DNA of 64,000 nucleotides from Gnetum montanum (taxonomy: Eukaryota; Streptophyta; Gnetopsida; Gnetales; Gnetaceae). Below, in pieces: positions 39,802-53,644 of the stretch (positions are counted from its first letter, which is position 1; each line of letters opens with the position of its first letter). The stretch spans positions 62,001 to 126,000 of the forward strand of contig MNCI01035277.1 in NCBI GenBank assembly GCA_015680685.1, given 5' to 3'. Position numbers and translations under genes: made by a program. Under the pieces are notes generated by a model. It ran no database searches. It was not told the origin of the DNA and saw nothing but the letters and a program-made list of their open reading frames with translations.

Positions 39802-41799
39802 CCCCCATTGGTACTTGGTCAATTTGTAGAGTCTATCTTCATTTTTTATGAAAATGTAGCATCTATCCAAAAGATCCTATGGGTCTTTGAATGTAATAAA
39901 GCTTCAATTTCATATCATTTTTTTATTTAACATTCTAGAATGTAAATGAGGTTGTCCGAAATATATATTAGATGATGAATGATTTTGTTTTTTTTAACTT
40001 GGTCATTATAGAATCAAGACATTTTTTTATCTTTAAAGAAAACACAAGTGTTATTCAATTAACTTTGAACTTGTCATTGAAGTACCTCTAGTTATAAGAT
40101 CAAAAGTTTAGTTATGTATACAACTTGCAATTTAGCTAATAAGTTCATTCAACATTAGAAAAGTACCAAGGCATTGGAAATGGAAAAGGAGATGAACCAA
40201 GGCTTTTAAAACAAATTTTAAATAAGAAATTAAACATAATTCACTAGAAAATAGCATCAAGAGAGCATGCATATCATCATCATCATCATCCTATCCTTTT
40301 CTAAATAAAATGAGGTCAACTACATGAGTACTTCTTTTCCATTCACTTCTATGAAGAGCTAGATCTTTATTTATTTGTAGTTTCTTCAAATCATCTTCGA
40401 TTGTTTTTCTCCCATATCTTCTTTGGTCTAGCCCATAGTAGCTGAGCCCTATGACTGCTTGGAGTCTCATTTGGAAATGCCTTAGTATCTAAAAAATCTA
40501 AAGAACTACTTAGCTCTAAGATTTGATAAGGTTTAACAACAACCAGCTACCAACTTGATGCTAATCCTCCTCCTTTCATATCTAGGCTTGGGACTAGTAT
40601 TGGTAGAGTTTATAATGATTCACCTACTATAATTATCAACCTACATCAATAGCCTAAATCATCCTACAATCTTCAAAGTAGTGATTAATTTTATTAATAA
40701 TAAAAATTAAAATCAATGCATAACCAATCAAAGGTAGCATTCATTAATTGAGCCTACACTTCTAACTCTTCAAGCTTTTCAAAAACCTAACTGCATAGCC
40801 TTTGTTTTTTTGGAAAGAACCTAATCTCCATATTTTAAGTAACAAATTATATTAACACAATGCAACAATTAGAATAAAATAGAATGTCAAGAGATTATTA
40901 TTATGGAGAGAATTAGAAAGAGAGTATAAGAAATGATTCTAGAAGATTTGTGTAGAGGTTAAATTTCTTAGAGTCATCATTGGTCTACATTTATTTAAGC
41001 ATTGAACTTAAATAGCTCTCATTATAGTTTTTTGATGATGTAGATGAGCAATTGACATTTTAAGCATCTTCTTCTAGTTATTATTTGTGCCTTCCAACTC
41101 AAAGAACATTTAAGGCAAAAGAAAAAGAGGAAGAAATATTTTCTTTAATAGCTCCAAAATCTTCTAATAAGTAAATTTTGATTGGTTTTCATATCCTTTT
41201 CTAAATTGATATTGCATTAGACATTTTTCAATTAATAATTATAAAAAAGGCTAAACTTTGATGGCATTTTTACTTAAAGTATAATTTACAGTTTTGACTA
41301 CTAGCTTTAATCTTTAAGTTATTAGTTGCTATCTTTTGTATGATCTTTTGATATATGTTTAGGTTGGCCATGATAAGCTTTATCATAAGTTTTATTTTTA
41401 AATTTCTTTTTGAACTAAAAGTTAATAAGAACATACATAAAGACATAAATCCTTGTTTTATTTAGTCCTTCACAAATCCTTTATAAAATATATGATTGCT
41501 TCACACTTTTCTTTTCTCTTGGATTCATGAAGGGATTTTCTCTCTTTCTTAAAAAATTATAATGAACATTTCACTTCTCAACTTGATGCATCATTAGCTT
41601 TCTATTTTACAATTTGCACTCATATTCTAAAGCTCTTACATAGAGGCTTCTTTTTTCTTTAGATGTCACAACTTAAAATTAACCATAGATAAATTTATAA
41701 ATTTTCTTAATGGGTATGAATTAATTACTTATTGTTGTACGCACTTTTTTAACTTGTTATGACCAAGAAAAATGTGGTTTTAAAATTGTTGTATTCATT
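39802..41799. other. AT-rich DNA upstream of element E, copy of 14777-16714
   Basis: No intact gene. Contains the second copy of the LINE tail at about 40268-40640 (ATCATCATCATCATC near 40274, reverse-transcriptase end on the minus strand). Confidence 0.5.
40268..40640 (-). mobile_element. LINE 3' end fragment, copy of 15250-15620
   Basis: Same translation pattern and GATGATGATGATGATAT tail as the unit 1 copy, with point differences. Confidence 0.4.
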
Positions 41800-42597
41800 T
41801 GATGAATTGTGGTTTGCCAAGCCCCGAGATTAGGTACACAATACCGCGGCCTAGTTACGATATTGTATATGCAATATCATGATTCTTGTATTAGCCTATA
41901 AATACAACACTCAGGCGCACAGTGAGGGCATCATTGGAATGTTAGAAGTTCTTTTCTTTTAGTAGTTTAGTTTTTAGTTTCTTTCTTCCAAGCTAGTTAT
42001 TCCCAATGCATGCTCGTAGTGTGATGTTTGTAATTGTATGACACCTTTGTTTGAGTGTGACGTACTTGGACACATGCATGACTGGCAATAAAGATTGAGA
42101 TTACTTTCATCATTGCAGCATTCACATAGATTAATTTCATTGTTTTAATTATTTAATGCCTTCTTTAGTTAATACTTAATTTATTGTTATTTTCTTTTCC
42201 TGTCATTATGCAGAATGTGTACACCTTAATCACAAGTGTTTAAGTGCAAATACTTGACATGCCTAGTAGTAATCCCACGAAGTCCAAGATGTGTACAGAT
42301 GGTTAAGGATGGATACCATTGCCATAGGCTAATTTATGTTTTTCTTCCATTATTAGTTTAATCTATTTATCTTTTCTATCATTAGGAGTATCATAGAATT
42401 AGGAAAACATCATATGCATCACTCTGGACTAAACCATACATGCAAAGCTACTACTAGTCCAAGTGGAAAGATAGTGAACTATGATCAACATATAACTGTC
42501 TAAGTGCCACAATTAGTCCACCCACGGAGTTCAAAAAAATCATGTATGCACACTCATATTTGTATGGTTGAGCATAGGGGTACCTTGCCACTCATCA
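41800..42597 (+). repeat. 5' LTR of E (798 bp)
   Basis: Starts TGATGAATTGTGGTTTGCCA, ends TACCTTGCCACTCATCA. GATATC words are strongly decayed (CCGAGATTAGGTACACAATA, ACGATATTGTATATGCAATA). TATAAATAC at 41897-41905. Confidence 0.85.
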
Positions 42598-42616
42598 TTG
42601 GCACCATTGTTGAGGA
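42598..42616 (+). promoter_or_regulatory. Primer binding site of E (decayed)
   Basis: TTGGCACCATTGTTGAGGA directly after the LTR. Confidence 0.7.
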
Positions 42617-42722
42617 TGGTGCTAGTTATCTAGATTAGTTATATTACACAAGATCCTTGTAATAAGTTATTAATGATATATCTTTCGAGAAGTATTCAAA
42701 CACACACCATGAATCAACAACA

Positions 42723-45210
42723 ATGTCTCACTCACATGGAAATGATTATGAGCCACCTAGTGCACTTATTCATTGGAGAACTAATGAATTATACAATGAA
42801 GAAGATTAGAGTGATCCACCTTATGAAGGGGTTTTTCATGACAATGGACATCCTAATGACACTCAAAGACTACATTTACCTAAGGTAGATAATCTTGAAG
42901 AAGATGACATCAGTCCTAAACTAGGGGAGGCCTCAAGGCCTAGGACCTCCTCGATGCTTAGAAACGATAAATCATAAGACCTTGAGGAACATTATAGAAG
43001 CCATGGCTATCCTACCAATTCCTCCTTTTCATCTTCCTCCTCAACTTCAATGTCTAGTTCTAACGAAGATGAACATAGGTATAGAGATAGAGCTTCACAA
43101 AAGGGTCAGAATAAAAGCAAAAATCGAACCTACAGACACACTCAAGGTCCTCAACATGAACACAAGCCCCATCATCTTCATCAATAAAATAGATATTTTA
43201 ATCACAAATTTTTTGATAATGATAAACCCTTGTTAGTCCCTAAAATCCTAATGCACATCACAGAGGCCATTAAGATATCTCATAGGCATCACAAGAAGAG
43301 TCGACTACCTAAGCTTGACTTGAATAATATTCCAAAATTTGTAGGAGGCTATGATTCATATCTACAACATCATTTACAGGCCTTCCATGATGCTTGTGTG
43401 CTCAACAATGTGGATAGTAAATGGAAAAATCTTAAGCTCTTTCCTAGGACACTAATTAATAAAGCTAAAGTGTGGTATAAATCATTGGAACCAAATTCGA
43501 TCAAACGATGGTCAACCATGTTAGAACTTTTTACTAAAAGATACTAGACCTATGCGCAAGTTTCTACCTTGAGGAGACAAATCCAAGGATGGAAACAAGA
43601 ACAATAGAAACCCTTGGACATGGCCTTAGATAGATACTATGCCTTACTAAATAAATGTCTAGGTCATATGTTCTCTAAGAAAGAGCAAACACTCCACATT
43701 GTAGATGGGCTTAGTAATGAAATAAGGGTGAACCTTGGAAAGTATGCCCGAGGATAACTATATAAGCTCCAAGGCCACTAGGTTAAAGAACTAATAGAGT
43801 GTCTAGCAAAAGAAGAGAGAGAATTATCTAAATGGGAGAGTGCCGAAGCATTTAAGCAAGACCCAACTCTAGAAACAAAAAGGGTCCAAAGCCATAATGA
43901 AGAGGAAACAACCAAGTCTGAAAGGGTGATACAGTCCCAACCTTTGCCAATATAGAAATTGATAGATGAAATTGAAGCAAAGCATAACAAGATGACAGTA
44001 TGGACAACTAAATAAAGTGTGAATTTAGAAGCTACTATTGGGGAAATGATCATCTAAGATAAACTTGGTAGTTAAAACAAGCAGAGGGCACAAAAGTTAA
44101 AAATAATTAAGAACACTGTTTGGCAGCTAGGGAGAATGACTAAGGGTAATAAGGCCAAAGGCTCAACTAAAAATAATGAGGATGGATGTGATGTCTATTT
44201 ATATGACCATCCAAAGGGCGATTGCCCGATCTTGTCTCATCTATGAGCAATGGGTAGGGAAGATGCACCCAAAATTCATACAAAGGTATCAGTTGAGGTG
44301 CATCCTTGTTCCACAAGGTAATTATGGACAAACCCATGACCCATTACACTATCCTGAGGGGAGCTATTACTAACCTCAACACTTTGCTCCACCATAGTGG
44401 CAAAACTCATAGGCATGGGGAAGATCACCATCTAGCCAACCACATCCTCCCTATCTACCAAAACCAAACATCCACTATGTTCAACATCATGTTTCTCCAA
44501 CCATTTTTGAATCCTCTACTTTCAATTGCCGTTATTACTCTCCTGAGTACCATCGACCCATGTCTGCTCCTAAGGGATCACTACCTAATAATTCTCACAC
44601 TTCTCCTCACCCTTAGTATTCTCATCCTTTACCTCCTTCTACACCACCATTAGATGTATCAAATGGTTTTGCACCACTGTGCCAACCAAAGGATGTAACC
44701 TGTGCTATTACTATTAATGAAAGTAGGTTCCCCCATACCGTTGGAAGCATCCCTTCTTTAGGCATGATTGTAAGAAGAAGAATCACACTTCTGAACCTAC
44801 TTCACCTTCTAAACTAGACCAAGGAAAACCTGGTGCCACACCTTCCTTAGCTCCATCAATAGCCCCCGTCACTATATCTAGGTCTCCACCTAACACTCCA
44901 ACATCCACACAATCCAATGAATTTACCAATGTGAAGGGACACATAGATCTATGCATACTTCCATATAGTCAAGGGTGCCATAGTGGGTTAAATGTCCCTC
45001 TTCATGTACACACACCATCTAACTTACCCCACTATGCTTTCTATAATTAGGTGTGTGACCAATGATTTCTCTACCCAGCCACCATACCACCTATAGACAC
45101 CTAGTGGCTAGGGCATGATGGGCCCCTAACATTTCATATATGCATGGATCCTATTCATCTACTTATTAATCCTAGCCACGACCAAATGTTTAGTCATGGG
45201 GCTCACCTTT
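42723..45210 (+). pseudogene. gag: gag of element E
   Basis: Starts MSHSHGNDYEPPSALIHWRT. The core is better kept than in C: MHITEAIKISHRHHKKSRLP, NNIPKFVGGY, LQAFHDACVLNNVDSKWKNL, KLFPRTLINKAKVWYKSLEP, STMLELFTKRY. Then YYALLNKCLGH, VDGLSNEIRVNLGKYARG, and zinc-knuckle position CDVYLYDHPKGDC with Cys2 changed to Tyr as in C. It ends near 45210 beside the degraded G-tract TTTAGTCATGGGG (45190-45202). Stops and frameshifts throughout. Confidence 0.8.
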
Positions 45211-46546
45211 GATTCTAATTTCTAGGATTCTTGAGTGTTATTTTATCTTTTTTTTATGATTTTTTTTCGTTTCTCTATTACTTTTATTTCTATTTCTTTT
45301 ACTTTTTCTAATTATTATTTTTAATTTTTTGTTGCAATCTCAACCATGAATAAGTTGATCATGTTGCCCATTCAAGTGAGGTTTTTCTCTATGTCACCTA
45401 GTCATAAGGAACTGATTATTCAGATATTGAGACCATGACTTCCACCCACCTATTCGATTAATAAGAGGTTTGTGCTCTAGTCACAATGGTTATCTTTTTC
45501 ATAATTCATCTACAAATAATTTGATAATCATTGTGTCTGGAAAGATGAGTGAAGGACCAAGGTGGAATGACAAGGGTGTGACATCAAGGGGATTCATCGA
45601 TTCTCTTTGGCTACTTCTATATGTATAATTGTGTTGTCAAGGTTGTAACTATATCCTTGTAGATCTAATGAAAAATAGAAGTAAGAGCAACTTAAATGAC
45701 ACTAAATAAGCTTCCGTGGGTCCTGCTAGAAAGACATGTACCCATGCCTGAAAGTAGGTGACTTCATAGAGCCAAAAAAAAGGAAAACAAGAAGGAAAAA
45801 AAGAAAGTGAGTCATTGTGATACTCCCCTCCTACTCCTCCCATGAACAAAATGCCAAGTGATGTTACTCCTTACAAATTTGGTATGATTATGGTTGTTTG
45901 TTCATGGGATGAAGCAATGCAGTGTGACTGCAATGTGGTGTGGACTTGTTCTAAAACTTGGAAAGCTAGACACATGGTTATTTAACCACTAATTACACAT
46001 AAGATTCCATTATGGCCATCATTAGAAACCTCATGTCCTGATTTTTGTCATCCCTTCTACGTCCATCCCATCTCGTTGTCTGAGTGTTCATAACTTATGA
46101 CTAGTGTAATGTAGCATTATTATCTCAACTCGGTGGTTTTAACATGTGCGCCTTGTTCATAGGTATATGTTGCATTCAACTTCTCTAATGTTGAACATTA
46201 GAGGTGTGGTTCCATAAGGACATCATAAGCCAGAGCCTGCTTTGGGGAGGACCCACTTTTGTAACTTGTCCCTATTGCACATGATGCATTATTTTACACC
46301 CTTCGACTACTTACATAAGTGAACTATCCTTTCCATTATCATTTTAATCAATCGTTCCTCAACAAGTACTATACACCCTTCGTCCTAGCCCCCTTTCACA
46401 AATTTTCATATATGATTCCACCATGACATACTTCTGGTGCCTCAAAATTAATTTTCTAAATACTTCAAAGCTTCCAATTTAATCTCCAATCCTTCATTAC
46501 ATATCAAAAATGTATTATTCCCACTTAGTCCTTGCATTCAATGCTT
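45211..46546 (+). other. Untranslated interior of E
   Basis: No gene. Holds the T-rich stretch (45240-45330) and the conserved block at 46205-46262 (CCAGAGCCTGCTTTGGGGAG then GACCCAC). Confidence 0.5.
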
Positions 46547-46617
46547 TTTGGTGGGGACACAATACCAGGTACTCAATATCGAGTACGTGATATCGTGTCT
46601 TCCCTACCTATATATAC
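46547..46617 (+). promoter_or_regulatory. Internal promoter of E
   Basis: ACACAATACCAGGTACTCAA, TATCGAGTACGTGATATCGT, then CTACCTATATATAC. GATATC words and TATA box as in C and A. The G-tract TTAGTCGTGGGCGAG follows at 46791-46804. Confidence 0.55.
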
Positions 46618-47085
46618 TAACAACCCTACCTACTTCAAGTTCATTTCTTTCATTTGACATTAGGGGAGTTTTTGAAATTTTCCTTTATGACTTAGAGCTT
46701 TACATCTCCATCTTCCACATGCAATATCTTGCTCCCTAACATTTCGATTTCAATTCTGTTTAATCCTAGTTGAACCTAGAGTGTTCTACTTAGTCGTGGG
46801 CGAGTGCTGTAGTGGAAAGTGCACATATGTTTTTTTGTGGGAAGCATGCATACTTTTTTTTGAAATTTTCCAATTTTCGAAGGATATCATAGGGATAAGA
46901 AATTGAATGTTTACCAAAGAAACCTTCTATCTTTAAATTCCAAGCTAATTTTTGTCAATCACCCAGGCCACCGAAATGATTGTAAGGTCAACAATAACAC
47001 CTTTTAGATCCACTTCTCAAAAATATTTCTAACTCTAAAAATCACACTATCAAATTATGGATTGTTAATTAAGGAAATGAGTAAG

Positions 47086-47147
47086 GTATGAATTGATAAA
47101 AATTTCTCTACACAACCTTAGTAACAATGATTTTTGTGTGATTACAG
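47086..47147 (+). other. Leader intron of E ORF2 (62 nt, GT-AG)
   Basis: ATGAGTAAG|GTATGAATTG ... TGTGATTACAG|ATGGCC. Borders intact. Confidence 0.65.
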
Positions 47148-50003
47148 ATGGCCCCAAAAAGATGAGATCAACCAAGACCTTATCAAGGAGCAATTAAATG
47201 CCTGAGAGGAGGCAAAGGCCAAGAACCTCATGCAGAACATATAGAGTAGGAGGCTTACTCATTCAGCATTCATTAGGAAACCTTTGTGATAGTACAATTT
47301 GACTATGTAGAAGGTGGCGAAGTTAGAGCCCTAGAACTAGGGCAACATTTTATGCTATCCCTAAAATGTCTCCAAGCCATTTGGGAGAAGTCCACCTTTG
47401 CCGTTATGATCATGGAGCTCAATTTCAAGCCTTTCACTAAGTTTTCCCCTGAACCAATGAAGGCTCAATTTAAGGTGTCTCCACTATGGCCTATTCTCTC
47501 AAAAAGTGATGATTGGTACTTGGGTGAAACATAGCAATTCTGGCATGGTAAGGAGAAAGGCACCATTTCCAATATAGGTGGTGTTTCCATTGATTTTTCT
47601 ACAAAGGCCATTGCAGAGGTCCTAAATCTTTCAAACATAGGACCAAAAGTTGCTCATTTGTCCACTCACTCAGACGCATATGCACAACAATTATGGTTGA
47701 AATAGGCTTACGATAGAGAGAATAAAGTTTATGGAGAATTGACCCTAGAAAAGAGGATCTATTTTACGATTGACACTTATCACATTTTCCTCATCAAAGG
47801 TTTAAATAGATTATCTACTTATGTGGCGTAGAGCAGTGTGATTTTGATGGAAAAATTTAATGTGAATCTGCCCCATTTATATCTTATGGAAATATTAAAG
47901 CGATTTGAAGAAAGAAAGACAAGGTAGCTTACCTTGCCCTTCCCTTATCTCATTAGGAAGCTATGCATACATGCTGGAATCTTGGGCTATACGAATGATG
48001 TTCTTAGAAAAGCCCAAAATGCTTCATGTGCTGAACTACTCAAACCATCGGTGCCAAGGATAGAACTTGGTAAGCAATTAGAGCAAGAGGAAGAGAAAAT
48101 GGTTGGGACCACTACACCTCAAATGGTAGGACCTAGCCAACTATAGGAAGTAGGGTCCATTACACAACCCATAAGCCAGTAAGTCCAACAATTGCCACCA
48201 CCGCAACAAGACTATTAACTATCCATCAGTCACCTCCGAATAATCATTGAGATGGTTAGTTGGGAAAGTCATGATGTCGAAAATCTATTCAGGGTCATTG
48301 ATGATGTCGTATAGCCCACTATTTTGGCTAACCATACAAGTGGACATATTTCATTAATTTTAGGAGGAAAGTCCTAGTGGTCTAAGTAGATCTCTGGGAA
48401 TGCTGCATCCTTCTAGGTTAGATTAGAAATTGGTGAAGGTGCCATGGTTGTGGTCATGTAGCACCATGATGTGGCAGGCGCAATAGAGGTGGTTGTAGAT
48501 CACATCAAAGAATCATTTAATGTCCCTGTTGTACTACCAACAGATTTCATAGGAGCACATGATGCTCAAGTTTTGGCTAGTCCCTCAATGACTCTTATGG
48601 AACATGGGATGTTTTGGATCACTTGCTGCAAGCAAGACAAGTTATGAAGTCCTTTTTTTATATCCCCTAAGATGACACAGCAACATAATTAGACCTCATT
48701 TCCATGAAAGAAAAATTGGTCATAGTTGAAGTTAGGGTTGAGCACGTAGAAGCAAAGTTGCAAAGATTGCAAGAAAATCTCGTCACCCTACAAGATAAAT
48801 GAAGGATCTTTCCCAATTTATCATAGCTGATCAATTAGACATTTTCAAAACTAAGCAATTAAATAAATTGTTGGAAGGAAATAAAAACGTGCCAAGGAAG
48901 AAAGAATAGGATGATTGGGATGCTTCAAAGGTACAAGCTCAAACGTATCCACATGCTAAAGCTCTCAAGGCCTTACAAGAGGAGAATAAACTACTTGGTG
49001 CTAAAAATATTTGGTTGATAATAGTTGAGAAATAGAAGAATATTCTCAGAGAAATTTTTCAACAAATGCAAAAAAAATTAGTTTATGTCAACCAAGATAT
49101 GAATTGTTTGGCTAGGAAGAATAGAACCCTCTCCATGGAGGAGGTCCATGCCATCTATCAAAAGATAGCCATAGAAATAAGTGCATGGAAAAATGAGGCC
49201 AAGAAGCATAAGAAGTTAAAAGAATAATTTCATGATTAGGTGGGGATGTACAAGGAAATCATCAAAAAGGAGATCCGTATGGCTAAGGCTCACATTAATT
49301 CTTTCAGTGCTCAACACACTGATTGGCAAGTTGTACTAGATAGTTATGCCTTTACCCACCAAGTAGAACTAAAAAGTCGAGACCTGTAAATTCAGGACGT
49401 AATAGAGTACATGGAGTTGGCAAATTTGTGATATGCCAACTTGGCCACGTTAATAGTAAGGTACTTGAGAACTAAGCTTGAGAAGTAGGTAACTACCACT
49501 TATGCTAAGTATGAGATAGAGTTTTCTGAGCATAAGAAAACATTGCAAAAATTAGAAGTTGCAAACTCTGAATTAGAAGTGGTTAAAGAAAGCTACCTCG
49601 ACCAAAAAGATATAGCAACAAAATTGGTTCGATGACTAACAGAGTACTAGGAATTACAAGACGAATCTAGAGCCTATGAGGAGGAATGATGACAATTTGT
49701 TGTGTGGCATGTTAAGGCAAAGCAGATGTTTTCATAACTGTCATGTTTGTGGGAGGTGCCAGCTCCATCAAACATTGGAACATCAACATGGACCATGCAT
49801 GATCCTTGGATAGAAGAAGAGAAACTGTAGGTGTTTCTTACCCATCAACAATCTTAGAAGCTTACAGGGCTAGACAAAGGGAAAGCACCAATAGAGGAGC
49901 CACCACCTCCGAGAACCACATGAGTTCCACCATTTTGAATTTTATATTTTGTGTTTTCTATCTAAGTTTTGTGTTCCCATACTACAACATGGTTAGTCAA
50001 TAG
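47148..50003 (+). pseudogene. ORF2 of element E
   Basis: Starts at 47148. ELNFKPFTKFSPEPMKAQFK, SPLWPILSKSDDWYLGET, NVNLPHLYLMEILKRFEERK, LPFPYLIRKLCIHAGILGYT, NDVLRKAQNASCAELLKPSV. Then VDHIKESFNVPVV and a long Lys/Glu/Leu-rich coiled-coil region (about 48700-49680). The C-terminal part reads MDRRRETVGVSYPSTILEAY and SENHMSSTILN, matching the end of A. Stops and frameshifts are frequent. Same family as A, B1 and C. Confidence 0.65.
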
Positions 50004-50083
50004 TAGTCAATAATCTCATACCTTCATAATGTTTTGTAAGGGGCTTGTTTCTCATTGTATTAACTTGAGGATGATTTTTTATT

Positions 50084-50097
50084 TAGTCAGTGCGATA
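50084..50097 (+). promoter_or_regulatory. Polypurine tract of E (decayed)
   Basis: TTAGTCAGTGCGATA before TGATGAATTG. The G-run is broken. Confidence 0.55.
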
Positions 50098-50895
50098 TGA
50101 TGAATTGTGGTTTGCCAAGCCCTGACATATGGTACGCAATAACGTGGCTTAGATACTATATTGTATATGTGATATCGTAATTCTTATGTTAGCCTATAAA
50201 TACAACATTTAGGCACACATTGAGAGGATCACTGGAAGGTTAGGAGTTCTTTTCTTTTAGCAGTTTAGTTTTTAGTTTCTTTCTTCCAAGCTAGTTATTC
50301 CCAGTGCATGCCCATAGTGTGATATTTGTAATTGTACGACACCTTTGTTCAAGTTTGATGTACTTGGACACGTGCATGACTAGCAATAAAGATTGAGATT
50401 ACTTTCATCATTGCATCATTCAGTTAGATTAATTTCATTATTTTAATTATTTAATGCTTTCTTTAGTTAATAGTTGATTTATTGTTATTTACTTTTCCTG
50501 TCATTACACAGAATGTGTATGTCTTAACCATGAGCATTTAAGTGTGAATAATTCCACATCCAAGAGTAATCCCATGAAGTCCAAGAAGTGTACAAACGGT
50601 TAAGGATGGATATCATCACCATAAGCTAATTTAAGTTTTGCTTCCATTATTAGTTTAATTGATTTATCTTTTCTATGATCAATAGTAACATAGAATTAGG
50701 ACAACATCATATGCCTCACTCTAGACTAAACCATACATGACAAAGCTACTACTAGTCCAAGTGGGAAGACAGTGAACTACGATCAACATATAACTATCTA
50801 GGTGCCACAATTAGTTCATCTGTGGAGTTCAACCGGATCGTGCATACATGCTCATATTCGTATGGTTGAGCGTAGTGGTATGTTGCTACTCATCA
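50098..50895 (+). repeat. 3' LTR of E (798 bp)
   Basis: Matches 41800-42597. TATAAATAC at 50194-50202. Ends TTGCTACTCATCA, followed by CCATT. Confidence 0.85.
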
Positions 50896-52920
50896 CCATT
50901 AAGGCCATCAAAATATCCCAGAATCATTATCATAAGTCATGATTCAAGCTTCCACCAACCCTCAGGAGACATTTCAGGTCACAATCTAGCATATGAGCAC
51001 CAATTTTGGTAATTCCTAGCAAAATAAAAAAATTCTCTAAGTATGAAGGGGAAATGTGATGAAAGAATTAGTGTCATCTACCTTACTCAATTATCTAGCC
51101 TAATTTACAAGGCTCTCTTTTGACTACAACTTTTTCTAAGTACGACTAGCACATGCAATGTAAGTGCTTGTGTTTGCATCAATATCTGTGTCACCACATT
51201 ACATCACGTCATCGACATACAACTTGCAAGTTTCTAAAAATGAACTTCCAGTTAATTGCACTTGACTTCAAAATTAGATTGGAAAACATTAACCTTATAA
51301 ATGCTAGCTTGAAACATCAATTCCAGGCCAAGGTTCTTGAGATTCAAAGCACTTTTTCAAAATTTCAAGAGATTTAGAGCACTAGAATCTATGTCACTTA
51401 TTAGAAACTTCCTCAAAATAGCCCCATTTAAACTCTAAATTAATCCTAGATGATGTCTATAGTTCCTCTACTCATACTTGTATCTACTAAAGCTCAAATT
51501 TCACAATCAAAACCCATAATTTAGTCATAAAGTGAGTTTATATTGTTAGTTTTATCTTTCATTTGTTTCTCATTACCACTTGTAGTTTTGGCCCTTCATT
51601 GGAGGCAAACTTCATAGGGAACTTCATGACACTTACTCCCAAATCATTTCTCTTATTTATCATTTATATTTTATTCTAAGTGATTGGATGCATAATTCCC
51701 ATACTTAGTTTTTATTTATATCATTAAATATCATATATTCTATTACTTAGATTCATCATTTTTCATTCTTCCCCTATCATTTCTAGTTCATGTGTAATAT
51801 GCTAAGCCCATACATGAATGGAGGTTTATTCCCCTTCATTTAATGATCATTGATGAATCAAGAGCTACATCGATTTGAAGACCATATAGGCCATGAATTA
51901 GATATGTAGTATCTAGTTCTTGGAGGTGTTCATGAAAGATTGTAAAAGAACAATTTTCTAGGAACACTCATGAATCCATATATTCTATATACCATACTTA
52001 ATTTTCAAAGTAAATCATTTGAGAAATTTAGTACATCAAGTACAAAACCTTATAATCCAATAAGCATATTTGAAAATATCATAAAGAATAAGTACTTAAC
52101 AAAACCCATGAGTGTTACACCAACATCTTAAATACAAATCCTTTATGCATAAAGACAAGAGACTCAATAAATAGTACATGGGCCATTTTAAATCTTCTAA
52201 CATGGCTTTAAAGACACAACAATGCTTGAATCCTTCATGTGCAATATCATCTAATCACCAATTCTCCTATTGTTCACTTCCATATACTATTTACTTCACT
52301 GTTTAGAACTCCGCCCAAGCTTCTTAACTATAATATAGATGAAACATATGTAGGAAAGGTTAGAACACCTTCACAGTAGAAGAAACTACTTTGGTATCAC
52401 CTAGAACAAGTTGGAAGATGGGGCCTATGCAAAGCACACTATTAGAAATAACAATAATTATATTAACTTAACCATTAATCAATACCATTAACATTACCAT
52501 TAATTTATGATGTGTATTTTCAATGATATTTCATGAGTTACTACATCAAACATTAGAATAACTATAAAGTTGATACTAGCATTAACCATAAACCTCATGT
52601 ATCTAGGCTAACCCTCATGAATGTACAATTGTTGAATTACATTAAAGATAGTATGAACCCTATAGTTACTTTAAGTTCTTAGCTTCTCATTATCACCTAA
52701 ACAGCTTTACCACTAAGCTTGCTATGCATTTGTTTAGGTTTGTTGGCAAATGTCTATTCTTTTTTATAGTGTATATTCTTTACTATATACTAGGTCTTTA
52801 TATTTGAGGAATTCTTTATTATGTGTTTGTGGAGTCTAAGCCATTTGTATATACTAGTCTTTATATAAATATATACTATCATTTACTCTCATAGAGCAAA
52901 GAATACATAATTCATGGAAG
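50896..52920. other. AT-rich DNA without recognisable gene
   Basis: Continuation of the DNA into which E inserted. Only short, stop-rich frames, such as 51153-51377. No LTR, tRNA-like element or known domain was recognised. Unit 1 lacks this stretch. Confidence 0.4.
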
Positions 52921-53600
52921 ACATATATACATGATCATACATAAAGGTATGTAATAGTGAAAATTAAAAAATAAACAAACTTGAACTTAAAAAATCTCTC
53001 TTGCTATTCCAATTTCTTATCCATATTCTACTTGCTTTACTAAAACCACAGTTATTTTTGATATTATTTAAACATGTAACCATTACTTCACATTTGGCTA
53101 TAAAATAGAACGAGCTTTATTCCTTTGTAACCAAAATAAAATGTGATTAGGTCAAAAAAAGGTATGTGAATTTTCTTGCATGTGGCTGTGTGGCTGCTAC
53201 ATGTTTCTTATTACCTCATGCACTTGGTAGCTGGCGATGTATAAAATTACTTCAGGCATTGACAAAGTCTCTTGACTAGCTTGTAATCAACATTACAAAG
53301 CAAAAGGAAGCACGAGGTGCCCCTTGTCACCTTGGGATCTCATGGATGAAGTTAAAAAAATAGGTGGTTATGTTAACATTATTTTATTGCCAAAACAAAT
53401 ACCTTCCTAGTCACTGCATGCAAAATACCTCATGACTGTGGTGGTAATGAAATCTGGTACTCTCAATGGTAATTGTAATATCATCGTTGCTCCTCAACAA
53501 GCACATAAGCTGGCTCACAACAACTTCTCTTCATCCCCACTATCACAACCACTTCCCATCATCCTTGCTCTTCCTCAACTATTCAATCTCAAACACTCTA
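52921..53600 (+). repeat. Second copy of the PKS 5' flank
   Basis: Tracks 12568-13200: ATAGTGAAAATT, TATTCCAATT, GAAGCACGAGGTG, CCTCATGACTGTGGTGG, CTCTCAATGGTAATTGTA, ACAACTTCTCTTCATCC. It stops before the PKS coding start, and no PKS sequence follows. Confidence 0.6.
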
Positions 53601-53644
53601 TTGCAATAGCTATAAATGCAATAGGCTGATATATAGTCATGGTG

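Larger units (their letters stand above)
41800..50895 (+). mobile_element. Element E: complete gag + ORF2 LTR retrotransposon (9.1 kb), duplicate of C
   Basis: LTRs 41800-42597 and 50098-50895. Left flank TCATT and right flank CCATT agree in four of five bases. The left flank in C is CCATT, showing the original duplication. Gag 42723-45210, untranslated region, internal promoter, leader intron 47086-47147, ORF2 47148-50003. No protease or pol. Not interrupted by D, so it shows the ancestral structure of C. Confidence 0.9.

Noticed and set aside
51153-51377. Frame of 74 codons in the AT-rich stretch after E
   Set aside because: There is a weak Lys/Ile-rich resemblance to transposon proteins only. 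It has no motif and no start context.
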